A stretch of DNA of 64,000 nucleotides from Phycisphaera sp. (lineage in GTDB: Bacteria > Planctomycetota > Phycisphaerae > Phycisphaerales > UBA1924). Numbering within the stretch: position 1 is the first letter of the stretch; every line of letters starts with the position of its first letter. This document shows positions 53,680-64,000 of the stretch, one piece after another. Location: NCBI GenBank assembly GCA_003712165.1, contig RHLH01000001.1, forward strand, positions 2,453,575-2,517,574, given 5' to 3'. A program made the position numbers and the translations under genes. The notes beneath the pieces are model-generated. The model had not been told where the DNA came from. It worked only from the letters and a program-made list of their open reading frames with translations, and searched no databases.

Positions 53680-54479
53680 GCAGCCGACGCCACCGGTTCC
53701 GTTTCGGCCGATCCGCCTCATCCAAAATGACGCCCGATGACTTTGCGTCGGTGCTGGGTGAGCCGATTGCGCCCGCAAACAGCGACTCATCCTTCGAAGA
53801 CTCCGTGCTCGGCCGTGTAGGGCAGTCGCGCCCGTTTCTTTCGAGCACTGAGCGCCGCAGGGTTCGCTGGGTCCGTATGTCGATCGTGGGTCTTGCGATC
53901 GGTCTCTTCGCGTCCGCGGTTCTCAGCATGCGTGCCGGATTGCTGCCGGGCCAGGATGAGAGCGGCGTCGTGTCCTCGATCGTCAGCGTTGCTCAGACTG
54001 AGAGCCTTGCACCTGTCGAGACCGTCAACGATTGGCGGGACAACGCGCTGTCCACGCTCGTGACCCTCCGTGAATCTGCCCAGCAAGCGAACGCCGAGAG
54101 CAGCAAACCTTCAGCTGTGATGTTTGTTGGCAACCGCCCCACGATTCGCACCGAGCGTCGCCCGGCGAGCACGAGCTACTCGGTCGGCTTCTCCATGCAA
54201 TGGCCCGATTGCCCGGCAAGCGAGGCTGAGCGCGTAGTGTGTCAGCAGGTCATCGTCTTCCAGGACGGGCTGACTATTCCAGCGGGCCACGCCGCGGCTT
54301 CAACGCAGGTCACGCACTGGCCCAACAACGTCCAAGAGAGCATTGAGCAACTTGGACTCGAAGGCTCGGCAGAGCTGAACATCGGCGGTATTCTCCCGCC
54401 TTGGTACGGCTCTGACGTCGTCCGTCTGCCAGAACAGATTCAAATAGGATCCACCCCGGACCAGAGTTCAACTCGATAA
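53676..54479 (+). CDS. Membrane-anchored protein in an ECF sigma operon (candidate anti-sigma factor)
   Basis: 267 residues from the GTG at 53676, overlapping the sigma factor stop. The N-terminal about 65 residues are cytoplasmic. One transmembrane segment (MSIVGLAIGLFASAVLSMRAGL) follows, and then about 170 exported residues. This is the layout of anti-sigma factors, and the overlap couples translation, but the known HxxxCxxC zinc motif is absent. The role as anti-sigma is therefore inferred from context only. Confidence 0.65.
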   Translation: MSSRRHRFRFGRSASSKMTPDDFASVLGEPIAPANSDSSFEDSVLGRVGQSRPFLSSTERRRVRWVRMSIVGLAIGLFASAVLSMRAGLLPGQDESGVVSSIVSVAQTESLAPVETVNDWRDNALSTLVTLRESAQQANAESSKPSAVMFVGNRPTIRTERRPASTSYSVGFSMQWPDCPASEAERVVCQQVIVFQDGLTIPAGHAAASTQVTHWPNNVQESIEQLGLEGSAELNIGGILPPWYGSDVVRLPEQIQIGSTPDQSSTR

Positions 54480-54482
54480 GAA

Positions 54483-55997
54483 ATGACGACAACCCTTACA
54501 CAGAGAAGCCTGCACACGTGGGTTTGGCGCGTTCTGTACATCGTCGCGGCATTCGTGGCAAGTCGCGCCTCTGCTACGAGCTACCAGTCGCAGGCATCAG
54601 AAGCGATCGAGTCGATCGTCGAGGTCGCGCCTGACGCGGGCATTGTGATCGTGCTCGACAACGCCGCAGAGCAACGCCAAAGCGAAGCCGGACAGTCGCT
54701 CACCACGATGCTCGACACGCTGGGCATCACGGGCGATGACGGCGCTTTCTCGGAAGGCTGGAGCGAACTCGCGCAGAAGATCGGCATGCGGGAAGATGTC
54801 GCGTTCGACAAGTTCTTCGGCCAGCGAGTGCTGTTCGTTTCCGAAGGGCTCACCATCGATGGCGACGGCCAGTGGGCGATCGCGACTGTTGTCGATGAGA
54901 CGCTCGCCATCAGGATGATCAAACGGCTGGGTGGCAAGGGTCGCGACCTGATAGCGGATCAGCCGATCTTCGCGATCGAGGGCGGCGCGTACCGGGTATC
55001 ACCGATCTCGGTTCGAGGTGTCGCGGGTCGTAAGGCTCGGCTCTTCGTGATCGCGCCCCGCCAGAGCGCCGAGCTGTTTGCCGATCTTGTCAAAGGGCTC
55101 AGCAAGAAAGAGCGCTGGGCTGATCTTGTTGGACAAAACCGGGTGCTGTCGCCGCAGTTCGCTGGTCGCCTCCGCGCCGAGGGCTCTGATGTCGCGCAGA
55201 TCACCGCGCTCATGAACGAAGAGGGCTGGAACGGACAGGCCATGTTCGAAACGCCCGGCTTCGAGCAGATAACGCCCGGCTGGTCTGGCAAGACCTTCGA
55301 CAAGTTCACGGACGATGCATGGCTCGTGCTCGCCGACGAGGTGGACGCGATGTTCCTCTTCAAGGGCCCCATGGCAGGCGTCATCCCGGTCAAGGGCGAC
55401 CTGCCCGATCGGCTATCTGAGCACGCGACCGATCGGGTGCTGATGAAAATCGGACCGGTCGAGAACGGCACCGCGATCACCGCCGCGATCGAACTCGATG
55501 GCTCCCCTGCTGCTGCCAAAGTCGCGGACGAGGCGATGCAGGGCCTGGCGGTCTTTCTCACCGGCAACCCGGAAGCCACTCCCGATTATGATGGATTCCT
55601 CCCCAACGCCGCGCGAGTCGCAAAGCTCGACGGCGTACTCCATGACGATCTGCTGAAACCCATGCTGGGCGAGAATCCAAACTTGTCCTGGTTCGTGCTC
55701 AACGAACGAGAGCGCTGCTGGTGGGTGCTCAGGCTCGGCCCTGCCGACGGGGATGAAGCCCGAACGCTCGAGCGGGTCGCACAAGCGCTTCCGGCGCGTG
55801 GCGAGGGAGGCAGACTCAGCTCAATGGGCATCGCCAGACCCGGGCTGCTGGCTGGCATGATTGATCGCCTCCTGGTCCCTGACCGATCCATCGCACCACC
55901 GATGGAGCAGGTCGACACGTTCCGCTGGTCCTCCAAACAGCGCCCGGGCCAGACGGAGATCGGCTTTAGCTTGCGGATGAATTCCTCGCAGGACTGA
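54483..55997 (+). CDS. Secreted hypothetical protein, third gene of the ECF sigma operon
   Basis: 504 residues, starting 3 bp after the previous stop. The N-terminus contains a signal (VWRVLYIVAAFVASRASA), after a short charged leader. The body alternates strands and helices (IVEVAPDAGIVIVLDNAAEQ, RVLFVSEGLTIDGDGQWAIATVVDE, PMAGVIPVKGDLPD) without a motif that I recognise. It is probably periplasmic. Its place behind the sigma factor makes it part of the same unit and maybe of the signal it senses. Confidence 0.7.
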   Translation: MTTTLTQRSLHTWVWRVLYIVAAFVASRASATSYQSQASEAIESIVEVAPDAGIVIVLDNAAEQRQSEAGQSLTTMLDTLGITGDDGAFSEGWSELAQKIGMREDVAFDKFFGQRVLFVSEGLTIDGDGQWAIATVVDETLAIRMIKRLGGKGRDLIADQPIFAIEGGAYRVSPISVRGVAGRKARLFVIAPRQSAELFADLVKGLSKKERWADLVGQNRVLSPQFAGRLRAEGSDVAQITALMNEEGWNGQAMFETPGFEQITPGWSGKTFDKFTDDAWLVLADEVDAMFLFKGPMAGVIPVKGDLPDRLSEHATDRVLMKIGPVENGTAITAAIELDGSPAAAKVADEAMQGLAVFLTGNPEATPDYDGFLPNAARVAKLDGVLHDDLLKPMLGENPNLSWFVLNERERCWWVLRLGPADGDEARTLERVAQALPARGEGGRLSSMGIARPGLLAGMIDRLLVPDRSIAPPMEQVDTFRWSSKQRPGQTEIGFSLRMNSSQD

Positions 55998-56030
55998 CTT
56001 TACGTCTCGGGCTGTCTAACAATCGCCCGC

Positions 56031-57929
<1,899 letters not shown>

Positions 57930-57938
57930 GCCAGCTCT

Positions 57939-59261
57939 TTAGTCTAGATTGTTCTCGATCAAGTTCTCGAAACCGGCGATCATCTCGTCGTACGCTTCAC
58001 CTGTAGCAGGCCCGGTGTAGCCCGCATGGATCGCGATGAGCTCGTTGTTCTCATCGAGGAAAATCAGCGTTGGGTACGTCCGAATCCGATCGAGGACCGG
58101 GAACGCCTTGGATGCCTCTGCCTTGTTTGAGAGCCCAGCAATAAGCACAGGCCAGCCGAGTCCGTATCGCTCTTTGTACGCACGGACAACACGCGTGGAA
58201 CGGCTCACGTCCTCGGTGTGCTCAAACGCCAATCCGAGCACACGCAGTCCTCGATCGTGATACTTGTCTTCGAGTTGTTTCAGGTCTTTCGCGGCATCGA
58301 TGCAGTTTGGGCACCAGGTGCCGAATACCTCAACAACCCGGACACTGCCACCGAGCTGCTCGAGCGCATCTGCGAGGCTCTCCATTTGACCACCCTCATC
58401 GACGAATACGAGTTCCGCCATGGAGGTACCGCCAAGCCATTCGGTGCTCTCATACGCGTCCGGCAACGAGATGTTGTCGTCTCGGATCGCGGTCCAGGTC
58501 TCGTGCCACCAAGTCCCCGACCAGAAATCTCCCCTGAGAGTCCCGTCTTCGCGCATCGTTGCATGGAAGAGGAAAGCATGTGCGCCGTCAAAGCAGCTCA
58601 TTCTCATCTTGGTTCCATCCACCCGGCCCGCGAGAAATCTGTAATCTCCAGTCTCCGTCAAGAACGTGCCGTTCACGAAGCCCATGTCGTCAACATCGAA
58701 CACACCGATCGCAGGATCATCAGACGAAGAGAACTGCACACGCCACCGACCCGAGAAATCGTTCTTGGACGCCCACTGTTCAACAGATTCGATCGGAAGA
58801 AATCGCTCTGGTGAAGACGATCGGGATTGCCAGGGCCCCGGCTGTACTGGCCCGCGGATCGAGAGCGGGATATCCACCCTGCCGCTCGGCCTGGTCTTCT
58901 CGAGTATTCCTCCTCCGCGGTATGCCCGCTGCTCGGGGCTGTAAACCATTGTCCACTGCAGCTCAGTGTCATAGTGAGTCAAGTTGATGCGCACATCCCA
59001 AACATCATCATGGCCGATCGTGTGGTGAGTCACGTCAACATCCCGGCACCCGATGACCTCATCACCGTTGCTGATCGCCGCGTGCCAAAGATCGCCGTCA
59101 GGGCTCTGCTGCAGGTCGCACTCAAATGGCAGCGCTCCGCCCGGCACGAGGAGCTCGACGATTACGGTGTGCTGTTCTTGAGGATCGAACCGTTCGGTAG
59201 CTTGAGCGATCGACGGAAGGAGACCGGCAAGCAAGACGATTTGAATCATAATCCAGTTCAT
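57939..59261 (-). CDS. Exported TlpA-like thioredoxin-fold protein with long N-terminal domain
   Basis: 440 residues. A signal peptide (IVLLAGLLPSIAQA) is followed by about 240 residues of a beta-rich domain of unknown family (DVWDVRINLTHYDTELQWTMVY, FSGRWRVQFSSSDDPAIGVF). A TlpA/ResA thioredoxin domain follows, with FGTWCPNC (Cys317-Pro-Asn-Cys320) and GLGWPVLIAGLSNKAEASKAFPV, LDRIRTYPTLIFLDENN. It is a periplasmic dithiol-disulfide oxidoreductase, probably reducing; the substrate is unknown. A similar two-part layout occurs in other Planctomycetes and Bacteroidetes. Confidence 0.83.
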   Translation of the reverse strand: MNWIMIQIVLLAGLLPSIAQATERFDPQEQHTVIVELLVPGGALPFECDLQQSPDGDLWHAAISNGDEVIGCRDVDVTHHTIGHDDVWDVRINLTHYDTELQWTMVYSPEQRAYRGGGILEKTRPSGRVDIPLSIRGPVQPGPWQSRSSSPERFLPIESVEQWASKNDFSGRWRVQFSSSDDPAIGVFDVDDMGFVNGTFLTETGDYRFLAGRVDGTKMRMSCFDGAHAFLFHATMREDGTLRGDFWSGTWWHETWTAIRDDNISLPDAYESTEWLGGTSMAELVFVDEGGQMESLADALEQLGGSVRVVEVFGTWCPNCIDAAKDLKQLEDKYHDRGLRVLGLAFEHTEDVSRSTRVVRAYKERYGLGWPVLIAGLSNKAEASKAFPVLDRIRTYPTLIFLDENNELIAIHAGYTGPATGEAYDEMIAGFENLIENNLD

Positions 59262-59302
59262 GCGTAGATGATACCGGAATCATGATCATCACTGGCTGTT
59301 CG

Positions 59303-60070
59303 CTATGAGCCGGGCTTGCGACCTGCGTGACACACGCACACACCAAATGTCATAGGCCGGGCTGCCAGGTCTGAGAACCCGGCGTCTCGCAGAGCATCCT
59401 GCATCTCTTCCCGCTTCATGAACGTCTCGACGCTCTTGGGCAGATACCGATACGCACCGCTCCTGTCGCGCGCGATGAGCGTCGCTGTCATGGGCATCAC
59501 GGTCTTGCAGTAGAAGTTGTTGCCCATCCTGATGACCGGGTTGCGGGGCTCGTCGAACTCCAGGATCACGAGCCTGCCGCCCGGGCGGAGCACCCGGTGG
59601 AACTCCGCGATCGCTTTCTTTGGGTCTGCGACGTTGCGGATGCCGAACGCGATCGAGACCACATCGAACGACTCATCGTCAAACGGTAGGTTCATCGCGT
59701 CGGCTTGCCGGAACGACACCCGCCCTGAGCTGTCATGCAGCTTGGTGTCCGCGATGTCCAGCATCTCTTGTGTGAAGTCTGTGCCCACGACGCGCTTCGC
59801 TTTGGTGCTGGCGAACGCGAGCGTGAGATCACCCGTGCCGCAGGCGCAGTCGAGAATCTCATCGCCTTCCTGAACATCCGCGAGCTTGACTGCCGTCTTC
59901 CTCCACGCCTGATCCCGCCAGAACGAGTGCAGCCTGTTGTTGAGGTCGTAGGAGCGAGCGATCGCCGCGAACATGCTCCGCACGCGCTCGGGCTTGTCCT
60001 GGCGTTCGTGCGGGTTCTCCGCGAGCTGCTCGCGGGACCAGGCCTCGGTTCGTGTCGAAGGTGTGCTCAC
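59303..60070 (-). CDS. ubiE: Demethylmenaquinone/ubiquinone methyltransferase
   Basis: 255 residues from the GTG at 60070. MFAAIARSYDLNNRLHSFWRDQAWRKTAV is the family start, and ILDCACGTGDLTLAFA the SAM-binding motif I. VVSIAFGIRNVADPKKAIAEFHRVLRPGGRLVILEFDEP is motif II-III. A PMTATLIARDRSGAYRYLPKSVETF segment then matches the menaquinone-type C-terminus. It methylates demethylmenaquinol in quinone synthesis. The start is a guess: the longer frame would run under the divergent peptidase gene. In a menaquinone-only bacterium the name menG would fit as well. Confidence 0.93.
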   Translation of the reverse strand: MSTPSTRTEAWSREQLAENPHERQDKPERVRSMFAAIARSYDLNNRLHSFWRDQAWRKTAVKLADVQEGDEILDCACGTGDLTLAFASTKAKRVVGTDFTQEMLDIADTKLHDSSGRVSFRQADAMNLPFDDESFDVVSIAFGIRNVADPKKAIAEFHRVLRPGGRLVILEFDEPRNPVIRMGNNFYCKTVMPMTATLIARDRSGAYRYLPKSVETFMKREEMQDALRDAGFSDLAARPMTFGVCVCHAGRKPGS

Positions 60071-60129
60071 GAGCGATGGTAGGTTCGCGTGAATATCCTT
60101 GTCAGATGACTGATCCGGAAAGGAAATCC

Positions 60130-61086
60130 ATGCGACGCATCTCAACGCTGGCTTTCGTGCTGTTGTCCTGCTTGCTCCTGATCGGGTGCACGGTAAACCC
60201 CGCGACCGGAGCCAGATCGCTCACGCTGCTCTCGTGGGATCGAGAGGTCGCGATGGGTGTCGAGGCGGCACCCGGGATGACCGCCGAGTTCGGAGGCGAG
60301 ACCCCCGATGCCCAGGCCCAGGCGTACGTCGACGAGGTCGGCGCCCGACTGCTCGAAGGCATCGAAGAGGGCGTGCCCGAACTGCCCTGGGAGTTCACGC
60401 TGCTCGACTCTGGTGTGATCAACGCGTTCGCGCTCCCGGGCGGCCAGGTGTATCTCTCACGCGGGCTCGCAGACAAACTCTCAAGCGAGGCGGAGATGGC
60501 TGGCGTCATCGGGCACGAGATCGGACACGTCACCGCGCGCCACGGCAACCAAAGAATCAGCAAGCAATACGGGTACAACCTCGGCCTGCTGCTCGCTGCA
60601 CTCGTCGTCAGTTCTGCAGAAGAAGACAGCGACTTGAAAACCTACGGCGAGCTTGGCCTGCCAGTCATGGCCGTCGGTGGCAACATCGTCCTGCTCAGTT
60701 ACGGCAGAAACGAAGAGCTCGAAGCAGACATGCTTGGGATCAGGTACATGGCCCGCGCAGGCTACAACCCCGTCGGTCAGCGCGAGGTGATGGAAGTGCT
60801 CCAAGCTGCCTCCGGGCCGCGCAGCCAGCCCGAGTGGCTGAGCACGCACCCCGAAAGCTCAACAAGGATCGCCAGGATCAATGAGCTCTTGCAGGGTGAG
60901 TACGCCTACACGCAGAACTCGCCCGACTACGTGATGAACAAATCCGCTTACGAGCGCCGGATGCTCGCCAGGCTCAACAGGCTCGGCCCGCCCGCGCACG
61001 GTGCGCAGCGCATCGGCATGCTTGAGAACCCGGTGCTCTGGTGCGGCCACTGCAGAGAAGAAGCAATGCTCGCTCTGTCAGAGTGA
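60130..61086 (+). CDS. M48-family zinc metallopeptidase lipoprotein (BepA/LoiP-like)
   Basis: 318 residues from the ATG at 60130 with AGGA six bases before it. The signal ends in a lipobox (VLLSCLLLIGC). The M48 core has PWEFTLLDSGVINAFALPGGQVYLSRGL and AGVIGHEIGHVTARHG with the HExxH zinc motif at residues 129-133. ELEADMLGIRYMARAGYNP supplies the third zinc ligand. Such proteins are periplasmic quality-control peptidases for outer-membrane proteins. The 3' end overlaps the convergent M19 gene by nine bases. Confidence 0.92.
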   Translation: MRRISTLAFVLLSCLLLIGCTVNPATGARSLTLLSWDREVAMGVEAAPGMTAEFGGETPDAQAQAYVDEVGARLLEGIEEGVPELPWEFTLLDSGVINAFALPGGQVYLSRGLADKLSSEAEMAGVIGHEIGHVTARHGNQRISKQYGYNLGLLLAALVVSSAEEDSDLKTYGELGLPVMAVGGNIVLLSYGRNEELEADMLGIRYMARAGYNPVGQREVMEVLQAASGPRSQPEWLSTHPESSTRIARINELLQGEYAYTQNSPDYVMNKSAYERRMLARLNRLGPPAHGAQRIGMLENPVLWCGHCREEAMLALSE

Positions 61087-62112
61087 GAAGAATCCCGCCC
61101 AGTTGTCGTACGCGATCGCACGAACATCGGCTTCGCTGTACCCGCGGGTTGCTAGTTCATCGAAGATCATTCCGAGGTCGGATGCCCGCTCGATGCCCTG
61201 CGGGACATCATCAGCGCCGAAACCGCCGTCCAGATCCGATCCGATGCCGACGTGCTGCGCCGAGCCCGTGAGCTGGCAGATGTGATCGATGTGCTCCACG
61301 GCCTGCCCGATCGAGGGTCTATCCGTCTCCGCGATCGGCCACTGCACAAACTGCTTGAAGAGATTGAGCCCGATCACGCCCTTACGAGCTGCGATGGTTC
61401 TGATCGTGTCATCGCTCAGGTGCCGCTGCCAGGACGGGTTGTTCTGCTCACCGAGCAGCGATCGGCAGTTCGAGTGCGTGGCGCAGACGCGGACATCCGT
61501 GAAATCGAGCGCATCCATGGTTGCGCGCTCGGAGAGGTGTGAGAGATCGAGCACGATCCCAAGACGCGCCATCTCGCCGATGAGCTGCCTGCCAAGGTCA
61601 GTCAACCCAGTGTTCGTGCTGTTCCCGCCCGCGTAGCGCGTCTCGACCGCCCACGAGAGGCTGATCGCCACTACACCGCGACCCGCCCAGAAGCTGAGAT
61701 GATGCGGCTCGATAATCGGGTCGGCGCCCTCGATGAGGATGCCGAGCTTGATCGCTGGATTCGTGCCGCCCGAGCCTTCCTCGTCGGCATCACCGAAGAA
61801 GCGGATGAGCCCTTCTTTGCGCCAGAGGTGGTACCGGTTGAGCTGATTGACGCCCTTGAAGTACGCCTCGTTCGCGTCGCCGGGCGGATAACAGATCGGC
61901 TCGTCTTCGGGCGCGGGCGCGTCGGTCGCTTCCAAAAAAATCGTCCCAAGGCACGCGGTCACGCCCGCCGAATGGAGCTCAGGGAGTGTGACCGTCGCCG
62001 GTGGGTGTGGCAGTGCGTCCCGATTAAGGGGTGTGGTCATATCTCGGCCGAGTTCGGCAAGATACGCCAGGTCGAGGTGGGCATCGAAAACAGGTATTCT
62101 GGATGAAATCAC
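61078..62112 (-). CDS. Membrane dipeptidase-like protein (peptidase M19)
   Basis: 344 residues from the GTG at 62112. The start is chosen so that FDAHLDLAYL, with the zinc HxD, remains and the frame does not reach under the divergent gene. IKLGILIEGADPI carries the bridging Glu. LDLSHLSERATMDALDF and VCATHSNCRSL hold further histidine ligands, and HVGIGSDLDGGFG is a late motif. The M19 family hydrolyses dipeptides, including some with D-amino acids. No signal peptide is visible, so it may be cytosolic. Confidence 0.9.
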   Translation of the reverse strand: MISSRIPVFDAHLDLAYLAELGRDMTTPLNRDALPHPPATVTLPELHSAGVTACLGTIFLEATDAPAPEDEPICYPPGDANEAYFKGVNQLNRYHLWRKEGLIRFFGDADEEGSGGTNPAIKLGILIEGADPIIEPHHLSFWAGRGVVAISLSWAVETRYAGGNSTNTGLTDLGRQLIGEMARLGIVLDLSHLSERATMDALDFTDVRVCATHSNCRSLLGEQNNPSWQRHLSDDTIRTIAARKGVIGLNLFKQFVQWPIAETDRPSIGQAVEHIDHICQLTGSAQHVGIGSDLDGGFGADDVPQGIERASDLGMIFDELATRGYSEADVRAIAYDNWAGFFSL

Positions 62113-62171
62113 GAGGGAACCGTAGCGAATAACATCACGGAAAGCGACGATACGCGCAGAGGGGGGCCCGC

Positions 62172-62912
62172 TTGGCACACCAACAGCTTCAGGACGAGTT
62201 TCGACAACCCAAGAAGAGCAACGCGGGCAAGATCATCCTGGTCGGATGCCTCTCCGTCGTGATCGCGATCATGCTGCTGGTTGGTGTAGGCGGTATCTAC
62301 GTCTGGCAGAACTGGCGAGACTGGACCGCGGACATCACGACACAGGCTGTCAACGAGTCGTTCAAGGAGATACACCTCCCCGACGAGGAACGCATCGCGC
62401 TCATGGAACGCGTGAACTTCCTCGCAGACGAGTTCCGCGACAAGAACATCTCTCTGGACGAGTTCAAGAATCTGGGCGAGGCGATGACCGAGAGCGACTT
62501 CCTGCCCATGCTCATCTCCAAGGCCATGTACGGCGGGTACATTGCGCCATCGACACTGAGCGACGAAGAGAAAGCACGAGGCGAGCTCGCGTTCGGACGA
62601 CTCGCAAGAGGCTTCACCGAGGACAAGCTCAAGGACAGCGATTTCGAGGCGGTCTTTGCACCGATCAGCAACAACAAGAACCTCTCGGTCACGGTCGGCA
62701 GCGAAGGCTTCAGCACGAACGACGATCTGGATATCAAGGCTCCGAATCAGGTCACCGCTGCGGAGCTGCTCGAGATGATCGAGAACGCCGAGAAGCTCGC
62801 CGACGAGAAAGAACTCTCACCGGAACCGCTCGAGGTCGATCTGGTCGAAGAACTCGACAAGCTGATCAGCGAGACCATCGGCAAGGAATTCACACCCGCC
62901 GGCGGCGAGTAA
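62172..62912 (+). CDS. Single-pass membrane protein, hypothetical
   Basis: 246 residues from a TTG at 62172 (a purine run lies in front). After a short charged N-terminus there is one hydrophobic segment (IILVGCLSVVIAIMLLVGVGGIYVW) and about 180 outer residues that are acidic and helical (ADEFRDKNISLDEFKNLGEAMTESDF, ELLEMIENAEKLADEKEL). It is recognised only as a membrane-anchored helical protein. Function unknown. Confidence 0.68.
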   Translation: MAHQQLQDEFRQPKKSNAGKIILVGCLSVVIAIMLLVGVGGIYVWQNWRDWTADITTQAVNESFKEIHLPDEERIALMERVNFLADEFRDKNISLDEFKNLGEAMTESDFLPMLISKAMYGGYIAPSTLSDEEKARGELAFGRLARGFTEDKLKDSDFEAVFAPISNNKNLSVTVGSEGFSTNDDLDIKAPNQVTAAELLEMIENAEKLADEKELSPEPLEVDLVEELDKLISETIGKEFTPAGGE

Positions 62913-62954
62913 ACCAATCCTGCAGCCAATCCGTGGATCTGTTGCCAGCATCGA

Positions 62955-63887
62955 TCAGGCTCGGCTGGGGAATATCTCAGCGATCATGCACCGCGCAGAC
63001 CCGCCGCCCAGCCGTTCGATGGTCGGGATCGGCGCGTGGGCCAGCCGGATACCCCGAGCTTCGAACCTCGCCGCGTCTTCGCCGAGCGCTTCCAGCGCAG
63101 AGTCGGAGAGTGCAAGCACGCGATCACCAGAATTCGTGCAAAGCTCGATGATATTGCCCGCGAACCGAGCGGCCTGTGCCCGGGTGATCTCGACAATCTC
63201 ATGCCCGCTCGATGCGAATCGCTCACTCAGCATCGCACGGCTTTCCTCGGAAACCGACTCGAGACACACGATCGCGAAGTCGCTCCCGACGGACATCATC
63301 ACGTTGGTGTGGTAGTACGCAAGCCCGCTCTCATCGAAAGCATCGAACGCGACCGGCTCGTACCCGATCAACTCGCACAGCCTGGTGAGCACCGCGTCGT
63401 CCGTGCGGGGCGATCGGCACGCGTACGCCGCGCGGTTCACGTGATCGAATACAACTGAGCCCGTGCCCTCGAGAAACTTTTCTTGCTGCTCGAACTGATC
63501 GACGAGCGTTGAATCGAACCTCAAACTATCGAACCCAGCTTCTTTGAGCACCTCTGCAAGCGCATCAGTCCGCCGTTCGAGACGCCTCTTGGCGCTGAGC
63601 ATCGGGTAGAGCAGCACCCGCCCATCGGCGTGCGTCGAGAACCAGTTGTTCGGAAAGACCGCGTCGGGCTTGGCCGGCTCTTGGCTGTCTTCTAAAACGA
63701 GGACGTTGACACCAACGCTGCGCAGCACATCGACAAACCCATCAAACTCCGCCGCCACGGCCTCGCGATCCGCGGCCGGATCGGTTGCAGCTCGGCTCTG
63801 AAAGGCGTTCGACTCGGCGGTCTCGGGGTTCGAACCGCACGCTGCCGGGCGGACCATGAGGATTGTGTCTGTGGTTTGCTGGGACAT
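62955..63887 (-). CDS. CtlX-like arginine deiminase/amidinotransferase-fold hydrolase
   Basis: 310 residues. ILMVRPAACG and DAVFPNNWFSTHADGRVLLYPM start the pentein fold. GTGSVVFDHVNRAAYACRSPRTD, AYYHTNVMMSVG and a terminal GGGSARCMIAEIF supply the Glu, His and nucleophilic Cys300 positions. The family includes citrulline-hydrolysing CtlX, which releases ornithine; substrate preference here cannot be read. It is cytosolic. The gene is single, next to a membrane protein gene. Confidence 0.87.
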   Translation of the reverse strand: MSQQTTDTILMVRPAACGSNPETAESNAFQSRAATDPAADREAVAAEFDGFVDVLRSVGVNVLVLEDSQEPAKPDAVFPNNWFSTHADGRVLLYPMLSAKRRLERRTDALAEVLKEAGFDSLRFDSTLVDQFEQQEKFLEGTGSVVFDHVNRAAYACRSPRTDDAVLTRLCELIGYEPVAFDAFDESGLAYYHTNVMMSVGSDFAIVCLESVSEESRAMLSERFASSGHEIVEITRAQAARFAGNIIELCTNSGDRVLALSDSALEALGEDAARFEARGIRLAHAPIPTIERLGGGSARCMIAEIFPSRA

Positions 63888-63907
63888 GTCAATCTACAAG
63901 ACGTGCG

Positions 63908-64000
63908 TCAATTGTAAAAATATTCGTATGCACCCAAACCCAGCCCAAATAGTAAACTGAGCCCACCAATGAAGACAACTGTAAGAACAAGTCCAATCAC
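63908..64000 (-). CDS. C-terminal end of a small membrane protein (5' part outside window)
   Basis: On the minus strand the frame is open from the last base of the window to a stop at 63908-63910. It encodes VIGLVLTVVFIGGLSLLF GLGLGAYEYFYN, that is, a hydrophobic helix ending in an aromatic tail. The AT-richer sequence and only 30 codons make it tentative; the rest is beyond the window. Confidence 0.4.
   Translation of the reverse strand: MIGLVLTVVFIGGLSLLFGLGLGAYEYFYN

Overview
The window is about 64 kb of GC-rich bacterial chromosome, dense with genes and mostly housekeeping. It is best explained as a planctomycete of the Phycisphaerae/Phycisphaerales type. The reasons are: (i) four secreted proteins ending in a Pro-Ala-Pro/Pro-x-Pro motif, a hydrophobic stretch and an RRRR tail, a PEP-CTERM-like sorting signal; (ii) two secreted proteins with a paired EF-hand, dockerin-like tail ending NFNxGC; (iii) a eukaryote-like tripeptidyl peptidase II; (iv) many secreted hypothetical proteins of planctomycete flavour. 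I saw no tRNA, rRNA, CRISPR array, transposase or integrase.

Layout. 1-6.2 kb: end of tripeptidyl peptidase II, two DUF481 outer-membrane proteins, a Tat-lipoprotein amidase, a YggS-type PLP protein and a His-rich small lipoprotein. 6.3-12.1 kb: gpmI, slyX-like, a PagL-like lipid A deacylase, an Hpt plus REC-GGDEF signalling pair, and a subtilisin with a dockerin-like tail. 12.4-15.7 kb: two paralogous RRRR-tail proteins, sixA and a secretin-N-domain-like exported protein. 15.8-24.6 kb: gcvP, nadB with a lipoprotein, a DinB-fold protein, a thioesterase, STAS-purN and a DUF1570-like metallopeptidase with PDZ. 24.6-33.4 kb: a secreted hypothetical, thyA-folA, an RRRR-tail gene with a decayed tandem copy, apt, groES-aroA, a glycosyltransferase and a VWA protein. 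33.5-38.6 kb: an S10 carboxypeptidase, a PLP decarboxylase, a zinc-ribbon membrane protein and icd.

38.6-45.1 kb is the accessory part. It holds a dockerin-tailed protein and two pieces of a second icd 3' region separated by about 600 bp carrying a YHS-domain gene. It also holds two visibly AT-rich orphan genes: a C-terminally membrane-anchored 492-aa protein that starts 35 bp after the second icd end, and a class III nucleotidyl-cyclase-like protein. Between these orphans lie another RRRR-tail gene and an eIF1/SUI1-like gene. The icd remnants beside foreign-looking DNA, and the cyclase-like gene, are the most unusual signals in the window.

45.1-64 kb: an RRM protein, membrane and AsmA-like proteins, a stand-alone asparaginase domain, rplU, two tandem TPR-sulfotransferases, a B12-binding-fold protein, and an ECF sigma factor operon. 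These are followed by typA, a TlpA-like protein, ubiE/menG, an M48 lipoprotein peptidase, an M19 dipeptidase, a CtlX-like hydrolase and the edge of a small membrane protein.

Many start sites were moved inward from the longest open frame on the basis of ribosome binding sites, signal peptides and overlap with divergent neighbours. All family assignments come from reading motifs by eye, not from database searches.
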